Below, piece by piece: positions 1-8,565 of a DNA stretch of 64,000 nt (its first letter is position 1; each line of letters opens with the position of its first letter). This DNA is from Thermoguttaceae bacterium (lineage in GTDB: Bacteria > Planctomycetota > Planctomycetia > Pirellulales > Thermoguttaceae), in the NCBI GenBank assembly GCA_029975295.1, contig JARKPK010000127.1, positions 1-64,000 on the forward strand. The letters run 5' to 3'. A program made the position numbers and the translations under genes. The notes beneath the pieces were generated by a model. The model did no database searches, had not been told where the DNA came from, and worked only from the letters and a program-made list of their open reading frames with translations.

Positions 1-946
1 CAAGCATTCCCAAAAAGCCGATGGCTGGATCGGCCAAACTCGTGCGAATCTCGTCGGTCACGCCCGTCACCACCCCGCCGGCCTCGGGCAAGTGCATGCC
101 CAAGACGCCGAAGATCAGCAACGCATGCGAAATCAAGAAGACGAGGAAGATCGGCATGAGCACCTGGACCGACTCACGAACTCCCCGCAGATTCAGCACA
201 ATCAACAGAACGATTAGGAAGAACTCCGTGGGCAATTTGGCGGCGGTCCACCTCGGCCCGAGCAGCCCGAACAAGGCGTTGCCCGCCGCGGCAATCGACG
301 TGGCGATGGTAAGCACGTAGTCGATCAGCAGCGCGCAACCCGAAACCAACCCGAATTTCGGGCCAAGCAGCTTCGACGCCACCAAATAGCCGCCGCCTCC
401 GCTGGGGAACTCTTCGATCAGGTGGCTGTAGCACGACGAAATAATCAGCACCGTGCCGATAATCGCGGCAGCCAAGAAAACCGCCAAGTGATGATGGCCT
501 TCGAGATGATGGAAGGCTTCTTCCGGGCCGTAGCACGACGACGACAATCCGTCGGCGCCCAAACCCACCCAGGCCAAGAATGCGATCAACGTAACGTGAC
601 TGAAGAGCGTGCGATCGGCCAAGTCGCGCGGCTTGCCGATCACGACATGCTTGACTTGGTCCAGCAAACTGGGCGAATCGTCGCCCACCGGACGCCCCGG
701 GATTTCGCCCACGCCGGCCACGACCGGACTCTCGGATGGCTGATCGGCCAACGTCTCAGAGTTGGTCGCTGGCGGTACGCTGTCCGATGGAGCGATGCCC
801 GCCGAGCCAAGGGCGTCAACCGCGCCTCCCGCCTCGGCCGCTTCGCGGTCGGCCTGGCGTCGCCGGCCTTCGTCAACGTTCTTCGATCGATTATTGAGGT
901 CCGACGGATTGGGAAGCGGCTCGAATCCGCTAGGGCAATCGCTCAT
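1..946 (-). CDS. APC-superfamily permease, KimA/YdaO-like (C-terminus beyond the window)
   Basis: The minus-strand frame from ATG at 946 stays open to the left edge, giving about 315 residues. An acidic, low-complexity leader of about 90 residues precedes the first membrane segment. The segments then carry GADGLSSSCYGPEEAF, EEFPSGGGGYLVASKLLG and a hydrophobic CALLIDYVLTIATSIAAAGN stretch. These match the KimA/YdaO type of APC permease, where a D-x-SS-x-YGxEE motif opens TM1 and a PxGGGxY motif follows TM2. KimA proteins are potassium-proton symporters, but close relatives carry amino acids, so the substrate is open. No Shine-Dalgarno is visible at the start. It is divergent from the Fe-S carrier gene. 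The second half, including any C-terminal cytosolic domain, cannot be seen. Confidence 0.75.
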   Translation of the reverse strand, partial: MSDCPSGFEPLPNPSDLNNRSKNVDEGRRRQADREAAEAGGAVDALGSAGIAPSDSVPPATNSETLADQPSESPVVAGVGEIPGRPVGDDSPSLLDQVKHVVIGKPRDLADRTLFSHVTLIAFLAWVGLGADGLSSSCYGPEEAFHHLEGHHHLAVFLAAAIIGTVLIISSCYSHLIEEFPSGGGGYLVASKLLGPKFGLVSGCALLIDYVLTIATSIAAAGNALFGLLGPRWTAAKLPTEFFLIVLLIVLNLRGVRESVQVLMPIFLVFLISHALLIFGVLGMHLPEAGGVVTGVTDEIRTSLADPAIGFLGML

Positions 947-1621
947 CGAAAAAGGCCGACTCGTTGACGAATCGGCCCCTCGGGTTTCCTGGAAACGCTG
1001 GCGAAACGGCTCCGATTATAGCCATTCCCTTCGGAACGCGAAAGTGGCGTATCGCTTCCAGAACGCAACCGCTTTATAAACAACGATTTGCGCATGTAGG
1101 CCGCCCGACCAAGCGCGGCAGAGTGCAGCGAAAAATGGCTGCAAGGTCGGAAAAGGTTTCGCTGGTTGATCCAGGCCGGAATGGAAAGAGCGGCCATCAC
1201 CACCCCCCCCATCTGTCTCTGCCGATCCAAAGCCGGCGCCGCCTTCCAACGGGTCCGCCCCAAAGCCCACTGCAAGCAACGGATTCGAACAATTCGGCGT
1301 CGTATCGCACGGGCCAGATCCCTCGGAGGTCCGTACGGCCCTTTCCAAGTCCACGCAACGCGAATACCATGGATCATCGGGTGCGACAGCTCCGACAAGC
1401 AATATCGCACAGCCGATCGACTCAAGGCCGCGTGTCGCCGAACATCCGATCGCCTTTTGTTGATGCCCAGAATACCAGAATAGCAGTGCCGCGGCGGCGC
1501 CTAGCCAAGGGCCGGTTCTGGCGGTTGACAGGCCATCACGCGGATGCGTTGTTCTGCTGCCAATCTGCTTTTTTTGTACCTGCAAAGACTGACCCTTTGT
1601 TTTCGATAGACGAGGAAGATT
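947..1621. other. intergenic region, nothing recognised
   Basis: This is the divergent spacer between the permease and the Fe-S carrier gene, and both promoters should lie here. Open frames on both strands have Arg/Pro-rich translations with no domain and look like G+C-driven chance frames. I see no RNA fold, repeat or clear promoter apart from an A/T-rich stretch just before the 1622 start. Confidence 0.5.
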
Positions 1622-1954
1622 ATGGCTATTGTTCTGACTGAAATCGCCGCGGCCGAAGTTCGCCGCTACATGGAAGCCCAAAAGATCGACGCCAACCACC
1701 TGCTGCGCATGACGGTCAACGGCGGTGGATGCTCTGGTTTGTCGTATTCGCTGGGTTTTTCGACCGAGTTCGACCCGAAAACCGACGTTTGCTACGAGCA
1801 ACACGGCGTCAAGGTGGCCACAACCAAGAAGATGGCCCTGCATCTCGACGGCACCACGATCGACTATCGTTCTGGACCAATGGGCAGCGGTTTCGCCATC
1901 GAGAACCCCAACGTCCCCAAAGGCGGCGGCTGCCCGGGCTGCGGCGGACACTGA
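1622..1954 (+). CDS. A-type iron-sulfur carrier (HesB/IscA/ErpA family)
   Basis: The 110-residue protein is full length for the A-type carrier family. It has the three conserved cysteines: one in the GGCSG loop at about residue 37 and the C-terminal CPGC pair. These bind an Fe-S cluster or iron for delivery to apoproteins in the cytoplasm. The segment GFAIENPN before the CxxC pair is the usual family spacing. A GAGGAAG ribosome-binding site lies about 5 bases before the ATG. No other isc or suf gene is adjacent, so which A-type subgroup it belongs to (IscA, SufA or ErpA) cannot be set from context. Confidence 0.93.
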   Translation: MAIVLTEIAAAEVRRYMEAQKIDANHLLRMTVNGGGCSGLSYSLGFSTEFDPKTDVCYEQHGVKVATTKKMALHLDGTTIDYRSGPMGSGFAIENPNVPKGGGCPGCGGH

Positions 1955-2253
1955 TTAGCGGCCGACGGTGCCGACGGTGCGAACGCGGTCCTTGGTTTGA
2001 CTTTGACATCGCCGAATAGTCAAAGTAGATTCTGTCGACCGACAAGCGAGGTGGCGTTTTTTTGGTCCCCAGTCGCCGTCCGACGGCACCAAGGCGATGG
2101 CTTCGAGAATTGCCCGGGCGGTCGTGGTCCGCCGACCGCTATGGACAGACAGAACACGTCTTGCCGCTCTTCCTCGGTTTCACAGAGAAGTTGAAGAAAG
2201 AGATATGGTGCACATCCGCATGGCCCAGCACACGGCCATCGAGACAACGGAAC

Positions 2254-2327
2254 GGGCGATTAGCTCAGTCGGTTAGAGCGCCACGCTTACAACGTGGATG
2301 TCGGTGGTTCGAATCCGCCATCGCCCA
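2254..2327 (+). tRNA. tRNA-Val (anticodon TAC)
   Basis: A 74-base cloverleaf is complete. The acceptor arms GGGCGAT and ATCGCCC pair fully, the D-arm starts TAGCTCAG, and the anticodon stem CCACG/CGTGG encloses the loop CTTACAA, giving anticodon TAC. The T-arm is GGTGG-TTCGAAT-CCGCC. The discriminator base is A and the 3' CCA is not encoded. It stands alone, with no second tRNA nearby. Confidence 0.97.
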
Positions 2328-2654
2328 TTTTCGAGTTTTGCGTAATTCGAGTTTTGCCCAAGCCGTGTTCGAACGGCGACCCTGTCCACGGCGCTGGGCT
2401 TCGGCTGGATCAGCGGCGGCTGCGGTGGCGCGCGAAGTTTGTTTTTCGCAGTCCGCCAGTCCTGGGCCGTCGCAACCATCGACGATGCTTTGGGGGCGTG
2501 TTGATGCTTGCAGACATTGCTCCTGGCGGCAGACCTTGCTCCTGGCGTCAGCGAAGGTCTTTCCGCGCGACGTCGGTCATTCCGGCAGTGATTGCTTGCT
2601 GCGGCAGGCTCGAACCGTCGAGGATATTCGGCAACGACAGTCCCATTTGGACAA
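2328..2654. other. intergenic region with short direct repeats
   Basis: Spacer between the tRNA and the phosphopantetheinyl transferase gene. It begins with a direct 12-base repeat, TTCGAGTTTTGC at 2330-2341 and 2346-2357, immediately after the tRNA, and holds the 19-base tandem repeat listed separately. Nothing else is recognised. Confidence 0.45.
2510..2547. repeat. two-copy 19-bp tandem repeat
   Basis: Two adjacent 19-base units, 2510-2528 and 2529-2547, differ at one base (GCAGAC[A/C]TTGCTCCTGGCG). The array is not in a recognised gene and lies about 110 bases before the transferase gene. It is probably a simple slippage duplication. Confidence 0.7.
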
Positions 2655-3449
2655 ATGGCAGTTGATTGGCCATTGATGGTGGCGGGCATGGCGTGGATCG
2701 ACCTTTGGACCACTCAGCCCCAGCACGTTGACGGGCCTTTGCTCGATCGCTACCTCCAGCTCTTGCCCCCGGCGGAACAGGCCGAGGTCGAACGGTTCCG
2801 TTGTCGACAATCGCGTGAACTCACGCTGATTGGTCGAGCGCTTGCCCGCCACGCTTTGTCGCATCATGAGGGCGGCGATCCGGCCGATTGGAAGTTCTCG
2901 CGCGGTCCATTCGGCAAGCCGTTTACAACAGGCGAGCGGCAGGGAACCGTCGTGTTCAACGTCGCGCACACCGATGGGCTGGTCGTCTGCGCGGTCGGTC
3001 TGGTTGACGCCATCGGCGTTGACGTCGAGCACGTGGAACGTCGCAATGCGCTCGATGCCATTGCGCAACGCTTCTTTGCACCGAGCGAAGCGAAGGTTCT
3101 GTCTGCCTTGCCCCAACCCCAGCGGAAGTGGGAGTTCTTTCGCCTCTGGACGCTGAAGGAGGCGTTCATCAAGGCCCACGGCAGCGGGCTTGCGCTGCCG
3201 CTCGACCGATTTGCCTTCGAACTGGAAGCAGCCGGGCCGCCCAGAATCCATTTTGACCCTCGGCTGCCGGGCGACCCCGATCGGTGGCGTTTTGTCGGCC
3301 TGCGGCTGGGGCCGCATCATCTCAGTGCGGTTGCCGCCGAGGCTGCGCCAGGCCGAACGCTCCGGCTCCGCGTCCGGCGTTGCGTGCCACTGCTCCAAAC
3401 GGAAAACCCACACGAGGTCGAAGGCTGTTGGGCCGAAGTCCCTCTCTAG
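2655..3449 (+). CDS. 4'-phosphopantetheinyl transferase (Sfp type)
   Basis: The protein carries the two hallmark Sfp/AcpT motifs: a GVDVEHV Mg2+-binding segment and the distal FFRLWTLKEAFIK helix (W-x3-KEA-x2-K). It would move 4'-phosphopantetheine from CoA to a carrier-protein serine, activating fatty-acid, polyketide or peptide synthases in the cytosol. The length of about 250-265 residues fits the Sfp class rather than the short AcpS class. The frame is open from 2592. Possible ATG starts are 2655, 2676 and 2688, none with a strong Shine-Dalgarno; family N-termini would suit 2676 or 2688 equally well. No carrier protein or synthase gene is nearby. Confidence 0.85.
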   Translation: MAVDWPLMVAGMAWIDLWTTQPQHVDGPLLDRYLQLLPPAEQAEVERFRCRQSRELTLIGRALARHALSHHEGGDPADWKFSRGPFGKPFTTGERQGTVVFNVAHTDGLVVCAVGLVDAIGVDVEHVERRNALDAIAQRFFAPSEAKVLSALPQPQRKWEFFRLWTLKEAFIKAHGSGLALPLDRFAFELEAAGPPRIHFDPRLPGDPDRWRFVGLRLGPHHLSAVAAEAAPGRTLRLRVRRCVPLLQTENPHEVEGCWAEVPL

Positions 3450-3811
3450 TAATCGCACAACGGGCAATCACCAGTCGATTTCACTTCCTTCGAACGAAAT
3501 CTATTGATGTCGATCGGCGGATCCAACCTCATCAAGAACGGGCGGCGGAGCAAGAACGGCGACAAAAAAGCGATTCCATCGCCCCAACAGGGATTGAGCC
3601 GACCGCGAAAACATTCGATAATCGGCGATGCGCCGGCAAGTTGAGCTGTGGGTCGACAAACGATTTGAGTCTTCCGGCCGCACCGGCAAGAGGTGGCACG
3701 GCTCCTTTGACAGAAGTGCGTTTTGTAAAGCCCAGGGCGGCCGATGCGGCCCGCCGTTTCGGCAATAAACTCGACAGTTATCCTCAGGATGAGAATCAGG
3801 AGACGGCAAAG
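3450..3811. other. intergenic region, nothing recognised
   Basis: Spacer before the Trx-fold lipoprotein gene. The lipoprotein frame extends upstream through here, but the translation is low-complexity and lacks a signal peptide, so I treat it as leader. A CAGGAGAC ribosome-binding site near 3797 belongs to the next gene. Confidence 0.5.
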
Positions 3812-4684
3812 ATGCTTCGGTGGTCGAGAGCGAACGACTTGGTGAAGGCAATCGTATTCGTTGCGATTGGTGCGGTGTGCTTCGTCGGCTGTCAGCGGCA
3901 GGAAGCTACGGCGAAGAAGCCGCCGGCCAAGCCGGTCGTGGTTGATCTCGATTCGCCGGCCGATGCCGCCGCGCCAAGCTCGGCGGAACCCGCGAAGCCC
4001 GCCTTGCCCTTGAAATCGCCTTCGGCGACGGACGAGCGTCCGGCGGCCTCTCCCGAGGCCCCGTCGTTGCCCGAGCCATCTCCAAGCACGACGGTGCGCG
4101 CCGCGCCCGGCAGCAGCCAAACGCCCAGTCGGCCGATCGAGGCCCCCACCGCGGCGCCGATCTCCTCGCGGATCGGCAATGCGGCGGTAATGCCCAAAGT
4201 GGTGCTGACAGCTCCGATGAAAGCCGACTGCGTGATCGGAGTAGGCGATCGGATGCCCGATGGGCCGCTTAGCGATGCGTCGGGCAAGTCGGTATCGATC
4301 GAGTCGCTGCGGGGCAAGAACGCTACGGTGGTGTTCTTCTTCGGTCCGGCCAAAACCAACGAGGGCCGGGCGATAGTCGTCAGCGCGCTGGAAGACCTGG
4401 CCGCCGAGGTCGCCTCGCCGTGGAGCGGCAAGGGAGTGGCCGTCGTAGCCGTCGGCGTGGGAGTCCCCTCCGAAGAGGTTCAAGCTCTGCGGTCGAAGGC
4501 CAAATACGCGATCTTGGACGACCCGGCGGGCGCGTACTTTGCTTTGGTCGCCAAGAGCCAACTGCCCCGGGTGTACTTGGTTGACGGAACGGGCCACGTT
4601 GTCTGGTTCGACATCGAGTTTTCGCGGACCACGCGGCGAGACCTCTTGCGGGCGCTGACCGCGCTGGCGGGAAACAGCCCCTAA
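3812..4684 (+). CDS. lipoprotein with thioredoxin-fold (TlpA/AhpC-like) domain lacking CxxC
   Basis: The 290-residue protein begins with a signal peptide ending in a lipobox (V-G-C27). A Pro/Ala/Ser-rich linker of about 110 residues follows, then a C-terminal Trx-like domain from about residue 145 (VGDRMPDGPLSDASGKSVSI, then LRGKNATVVFFFGP). Where TlpA/ResA proteins carry the redox CxxC, this one reads GPAKTNEG, with no cysteine, so it is unlikely to be a thiol oxidoreductase and may have a binding role. The C-terminal VYLVDGTGHVVW strand and cis-Pro region (QLPRVY) are kept. The start at 3812 is set by a CAGGAGAC site and the signal peptide; the open frame reaches back to 3284 without a plausible export signal. 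Confidence 0.78.
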   Translation: MLRWSRANDLVKAIVFVAIGAVCFVGCQRQEATAKKPPAKPVVVDLDSPADAAAPSSAEPAKPALPLKSPSATDERPAASPEAPSLPEPSPSTTVRAAPGSSQTPSRPIEAPTAAPISSRIGNAAVMPKVVLTAPMKADCVIGVGDRMPDGPLSDASGKSVSIESLRGKNATVVFFFGPAKTNEGRAIVVSALEDLAAEVASPWSGKGVAVVAVGVGVPSEEVQALRSKAKYAILDDPAGAYFALVAKSQLPRVYLVDGTGHVVWFDIEFSRTTRRDLLRALTALAGNSP

Positions 4685-4690
4685 TCGGCT

Positions 4691-4741
4691 CCGCCTGCGT
4701 TCCCCGTTGCAGTGCGTCAGCGGCAATTAGGCCGCAGGCGG
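4691..4741. terminator. inverted repeat between convergent genes
   Basis: A 9-bp perfect inverted repeat (CCGCCTGCG / CGCAGGCGG) with a loop of about 33 bases sits between the convergent lipoprotein and HD-domain genes. There is no T-tract, so an intrinsic terminator is only a weak call. Confidence 0.3.
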
Positions 4742-4747
4742 CGAGCG

Positions 4748-6076
4748 TCATCCCACTTGGCGAGCCGCCTCGGCAACCAACTCATTGATCTCAGCGAGCT
4801 GCCGCAAATCGTAGGCGACGCGCGGATGCGCGAAGATCCGCACCCGTTTCACGTAGTCGTCGAACTGCCGCTGGGCTAAAGTGCAGATCACCGGCGACAC
4901 CTCTCCCAAAGGCCGAAAACGGTTCTGCTTGGTGAAGCAGATTTCGATGTCGAACTCCACTTCACGGGCCTGCGGCGGCGCGTCGAAGAGGATTTCGTCC
5001 GGCGCAATCATCTTGCCCAATTCTTTGGCCGCCAATGCGGCAAACCGTTCGGCGCAAGCCACCAACCACGGATAGGGCCGCCGTGAGAGCAACCCGTACA
5101 CCTCGCCGTCTTCCACAAAGCTGTACTGACCAACCCGCTTGTACAACTGGCGAACGGGCCCGAACAGCCCAACCAGCAGTCCCTCGGCGGGCCCTCCGCA
5201 GGCAGCCCGCAGCAGCTCGTCGATCATCGGCCCCTCGGTCAGGCGAAACAGGGCGTCGAGATCGAGCTGTCCATGCAGCAGATAGAAGGCTCGCTGAAGC
5301 ATGGCCGTTGCGGCGCGCACGCCATGATGCCAATAGACCTCGCTGAACATCACGTAGCGAGCGAACACCATCAGTTCGGCGGCCGTCTTTCCTTTGTCGG
5401 TAACGGCGAGCCGATCTCCGGCCGAGTTCAAGCACAAGCTGCCCAAGAGCCGCTGCTGATCGAAGTGCCGACCGTAGGGCACGCCGGCGTGCAGACTGTC
5501 GCGAAAGAGGTAGTCCATTTTGTCGATGTCAATCGGCCCGGAAAGGATGCTCTTGAGGATTCGCGGCGTCGGGCCGGAGGGACTTTCGCTAAGAAGGGCC
5601 ACGATCTGCCGCGGATTGATCCCCCAATGCTCGCGGAGCACATCGGCCAAGTCGCTTTCCAGCAGAAAACTGTTGGCGAACAGTTCGTGCCGGGGCACCC
5701 CCGGAAGCCGAATGTCTTCGATTGCGTGGCAAAATGGCCAATGCCCGATGTCGTGCAGCAGTGCCGCGGCAATCAGCGTTTCCGCCGCCTCGACTGACAC
5801 GGCAGCCGCAAATCGGGCATCGCCGGCCAATTGCCGCAAATAGAGCAATGCCAGCCGATAAACGCCCAAGCTATGCTCGAAGCGGCTGTGGTGAGCGGCC
5901 GGATAGACCAGTGAAACCAATCCCAATTGGCTGATCCGCGAGAGCCGGCGGAACTCGGCCGTATCGATGAGCAGCCGCACCCGATCCGTCAAAGGCACGT
6001 CCGTTTCCGGCGGAATGCGCACGATTTGGCGCCGGGTGTCGAGCGCCGCAATTTCCGGGATTCCGAGCAATTCCAT
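4748..6076 (-). CDS. HD-domain phosphohydrolase (SAMHD1/dNTPase-like)
   Basis: The 442-residue protein has the HD metal-site signature: FEHS (His68), the LLHDIGH pair at His108-Asp109, and a distal Asp in DIDKMDYLFRDS. The fused arrangement (RLSRISQLGL, then HSRFEHSLGVY) is typical of the SAMHD1/YdhJ family of HD proteins, many of which cleave dNTPs to nucleosides and triphosphate. The exact substrate here is not shown. The start at ATG 6076 is chosen because GAGCTGGAGC lies just upstream and the protein then begins MELLGIPEI. The frame continues to 6190, but the extra residues are Arg-rich. It is convergent with the lipoprotein gene. Confidence 0.82.
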   Translation of the reverse strand: MELLGIPEIAALDTRRQIVRIPPETDVPLTDRVRLLIDTAEFRRLSRISQLGLVSLVYPAAHHSRFEHSLGVYRLALLYLRQLAGDARFAAAVSVEAAETLIAAALLHDIGHWPFCHAIEDIRLPGVPRHELFANSFLLESDLADVLREHWGINPRQIVALLSESPSGPTPRILKSILSGPIDIDKMDYLFRDSLHAGVPYGRHFDQQRLLGSLCLNSAGDRLAVTDKGKTAAELMVFARYVMFSEVYWHHGVRAATAMLQRAFYLLHGQLDLDALFRLTEGPMIDELLRAACGGPAEGLLVGLFGPVRQLYKRVGQYSFVEDGEVYGLLSRRPYPWLVACAERFAALAAKELGKMIAPDEILFDAPPQAREVEFDIEICFTKQNRFRPLGEVSPVICTLAQRQFDDYVKRVRIFAHPRVAYDLRQLAEINELVAEAARQVG

Positions 6077-6564
6077 CGTGGTTCGCTCCAGCTCGATTCG
6101 GCTGCGCCGCCGGCAAGCCCCCCAACGGCGGCGACCGGATCGCTGCCGGAGTTTACCCCAACCGATGGCCGCAAGGAAGCCCGCAGCCAACCCATGCGAA
6201 AAAGCCCTGCCGCGCCGATTTGAACCATGAGAACCAAGCCGCGCATTGTCCCGCGTCTGATTGGCCCGTTCCTTGTGCCGAGCCCGGGCCGGCGTTGCCC
6301 GCCGCCTTGCCCAGCGGCAAATCGACGGCAGCTCAACCGCGATTGCACGACGCTAGCAGTTCTGCCACAATTGAGAACCGCACCAATGACAAAACAACGA
6401 TCCGGGGCGAAAAAGAGCGGCAGCGCGACCGTTGGCTAAGACCGCAAACTTCTGATGGCAATCGGTCGCCCGTCGCTTCTCGTTTTTTTTCGCCAAGAAC
6501 ACTTGCGGCTCGCGCAGAAAGCCGGATCGGCTCGTTCGGCCGCAGCTACAACGGAGCCTAAAGC
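6077..6564. other. intergenic region, nothing recognised
   Basis: Divergent spacer between the HD-protein and peptidase genes. It includes a T-run near 6484 but no convincing hairpin, RNA or coding frame. Confidence 0.5.
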
Positions 6565-8373
6565 ATGACCAAAGCGGATGGTTGCGACATGTCGTCGGCC
6601 TATTCGGCCTTGCCGCGGCACAATCTCCAACAGAACGGCTCTGACGGAGGGAAACCCGTCGCAAAGGCAGGGCTTGTGATGTCGGCGGCGATCGCCGTTG
6701 GGGCTTGTTTCTTTTCGGGAGCAACAATGATCATCGGCGCTGAAACAACGGCCGCAAAAGGCGACAAAGAGGCGGTGGAGTTCATCAAGTTCCACGAGGC
6801 CCAGATTCGCCCGATGGAAATCGAGGTCGCGCGGCGCTGGTGGGAGGCGGCCACGACCGGCAAAGACGAAGCGTTCGCGGCCAAACAGCGGGCCGAAGAA
6901 CAACTGGAAAAACGCTTGGCCGATCGGGCCGCGTTTTCGCGATTGCGGGCGATTCGCGCCGATGGTCCGACCGACCCGCTTCTGCGCCGGCAAATCGACC
7001 TGCTCTATCTGCAATATCTGGGCCGCCAGATTGATCCCGCGTTGATCGAAGCCATGCTCGCTCGAAGCAACGCCGTGGAGAAGGCGTTCACCAATTACCG
7101 CCCGAAACTCAACGGCAAGGAATTGACCGACAACCAAGTGCGCGAGGTGTTGCGCGAATCGCGCGACTCAGCCGAACGCGAGGCGGTATGGAAGGCCGGC
7201 AAAGCCGTGGCCCGGGTGCTGCTGCCCGACTTCAAAGAGCTGGTGGCCTTGCGGAACCGCGCGGCTGTGCAATTGGGGTTCAAGAATTATCACGTAATGC
7301 AGCTCGCGCTGGCCGAGCAAGACCAGGACGAGGTTCTGCGCCTGTTCGATCAATTGGACGATCTGACCCGCGACGCCTTTATCAAAGCTAAAGCGGAGAT
7401 CGACGCCGAGCTGGCTCGCCGGTGCGGCGTCGAGGTGGCGGCATTGCGGCCGTGGCACTATCACGATCCGTTCTTCCAGGAATCGCCCGCCGTTTTCGCC
7501 GGCGCGCCGAAGGAAATCTTCAAGAAGATCGACATCGTCAAATTCTGCACCGATTTCTTCGGCGGGATCGGGCTGCCGGTGGACGACGTGATGGCCAAAA
7601 GCGACTTGTACGAACGGCCGGGGAAGAACCCTCATGCGTTCTGCATCGACATCGACCGCGCCGGCGATGTTCGGATATTGTGCAACTTGGTTCCCGGCGA
7701 GGAATGGCTTTCCACCACGCTGCACGAATTGGGCCACGCCGTCTATTCGAGCAAGAACATCCCCGATTCGCTGCCCTACGTGCTGCGAACCGATGCCCAT
7801 GCGTTGAGCACCGAGGGCATCGCCATGATGTTCGAGCGATTCGTGGGCAACGCGGCGTTTCTCAAGGCGATGGGCGTCGAGATCGAAGACCCGGCGGCGT
7901 TCGACGCCGCGACCGAGAAAGTCCGCCGCAATCGGCTCCTGATCTTTTCGCGTTGGGCGCAGGTGATGTTCCGTTTCGAGAAAGCCCTGTATGAGAACCC
8001 AGACCAAGACCTCAATACCCTGTGGTGGAACTTGGTCGAGAAGTACCAGATGGTCCGCAGGCCGGAAGGACGCGACGAGCCCGACTTTGCCGCCAAGATC
8101 CATGTGGTGACAGTACCCGCCTATTACCACAACTACTTGATGGGCGAGTTGTTTGCCGCGCAGGTGCATCAGGCGCTCTGCCGCGAGGCGCTCGGCGGGG
8201 TCGACCCGCGCAAGGCCATCTATGTGGGCAATCCGAAGGCGGGCGAATTCCTCGTCAAGCGCGTGTTCGCGCCGGGGCGAACGCTCTCGTGGCAAGAGCT
8301 GAGCAAATTCGCCACTGGCTCAGCCCTGGGCCCCGAGGCCTTCGCCCGTGAAATCTCCGCTGGCAAGGAGTAG
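6565..8373 (+). CDS. zinc metallopeptidase, M2/M3 (gluzincin) type, probably exported
   Basis: The 602-residue protein has the zinc motif in TTLHELGHAVY (HExxH at about residue 387) and a downstream glutamate in TEGIAMMFERF, the gluzincin arrangement of M2 (peptidyl-dipeptidase A/ACE-like) and M3 (oligopeptidase) enzymes. The helical N-terminal half (repeated Glu/Ala/Arg helices, residues 80-300) matches the lid of this fold. A hydrophobic segment at about residues 38-58, before AETTAA, suggests export with a long n-region; Met39 is an alternative start. GGAG lies 9 bases before ATG 6565. The next gene is a peptide importer, so a peptide-scavenging pair is plausible. Confidence 0.85.
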   Translation: MTKADGCDMSSAYSALPRHNLQQNGSDGGKPVAKAGLVMSAAIAVGACFFSGATMIIGAETTAAKGDKEAVEFIKFHEAQIRPMEIEVARRWWEAATTGKDEAFAAKQRAEEQLEKRLADRAAFSRLRAIRADGPTDPLLRRQIDLLYLQYLGRQIDPALIEAMLARSNAVEKAFTNYRPKLNGKELTDNQVREVLRESRDSAEREAVWKAGKAVARVLLPDFKELVALRNRAAVQLGFKNYHVMQLALAEQDQDEVLRLFDQLDDLTRDAFIKAKAEIDAELARRCGVEVAALRPWHYHDPFFQESPAVFAGAPKEIFKKIDIVKFCTDFFGGIGLPVDDVMAKSDLYERPGKNPHAFCIDIDRAGDVRILCNLVPGEEWLSTTLHELGHAVYSSKNIPDSLPYVLRTDAHALSTEGIAMMFERFVGNAAFLKAMGVEIEDPAAFDAATEKVRRNRLLIFSRWAQVMFRFEKALYENPDQDLNTLWWNLVEKYQMVRRPEGRDEPDFAAKIHVVTVPAYYHNYLMGELFAAQVHQALCREALGGVDPRKAIYVGNPKAGEFLVKRVFAPGRTLSWQELSKFATGSALGPEAFAREISAGKE

Positions 8374-8565
8374 GGCCGATCGCAAAATGGAGGCGATTGG
8401 CGGCAAACAAACTGGCCGTGCCCGGCGGCCGGCAGTTGCTGCTCGCCTGGCGACGGGGCCAGCCGGTTGGCGCCGCTGGCGCTCTGCCGCGATCCTTGGT
8501 GCGACGGGCCGGCCGATTGTCGTTCGGGTTCGGAACGATCGAAAACCACGCATAAGGAACTGGAA

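Noticed and set aside
1016-1951. 311-codon minus-strand frame overlapping the Fe-S carrier gene
   Set aside because: It is antisense to a secure HesB/IscA gene and has no domain.
3284-3811. Upstream extension of the Trx-fold lipoprotein frame
   Set aside because: The extension overlaps the PPTase gene and would bury the signal peptide and lipobox internally; the 3812 start has a good ribosome-binding site.
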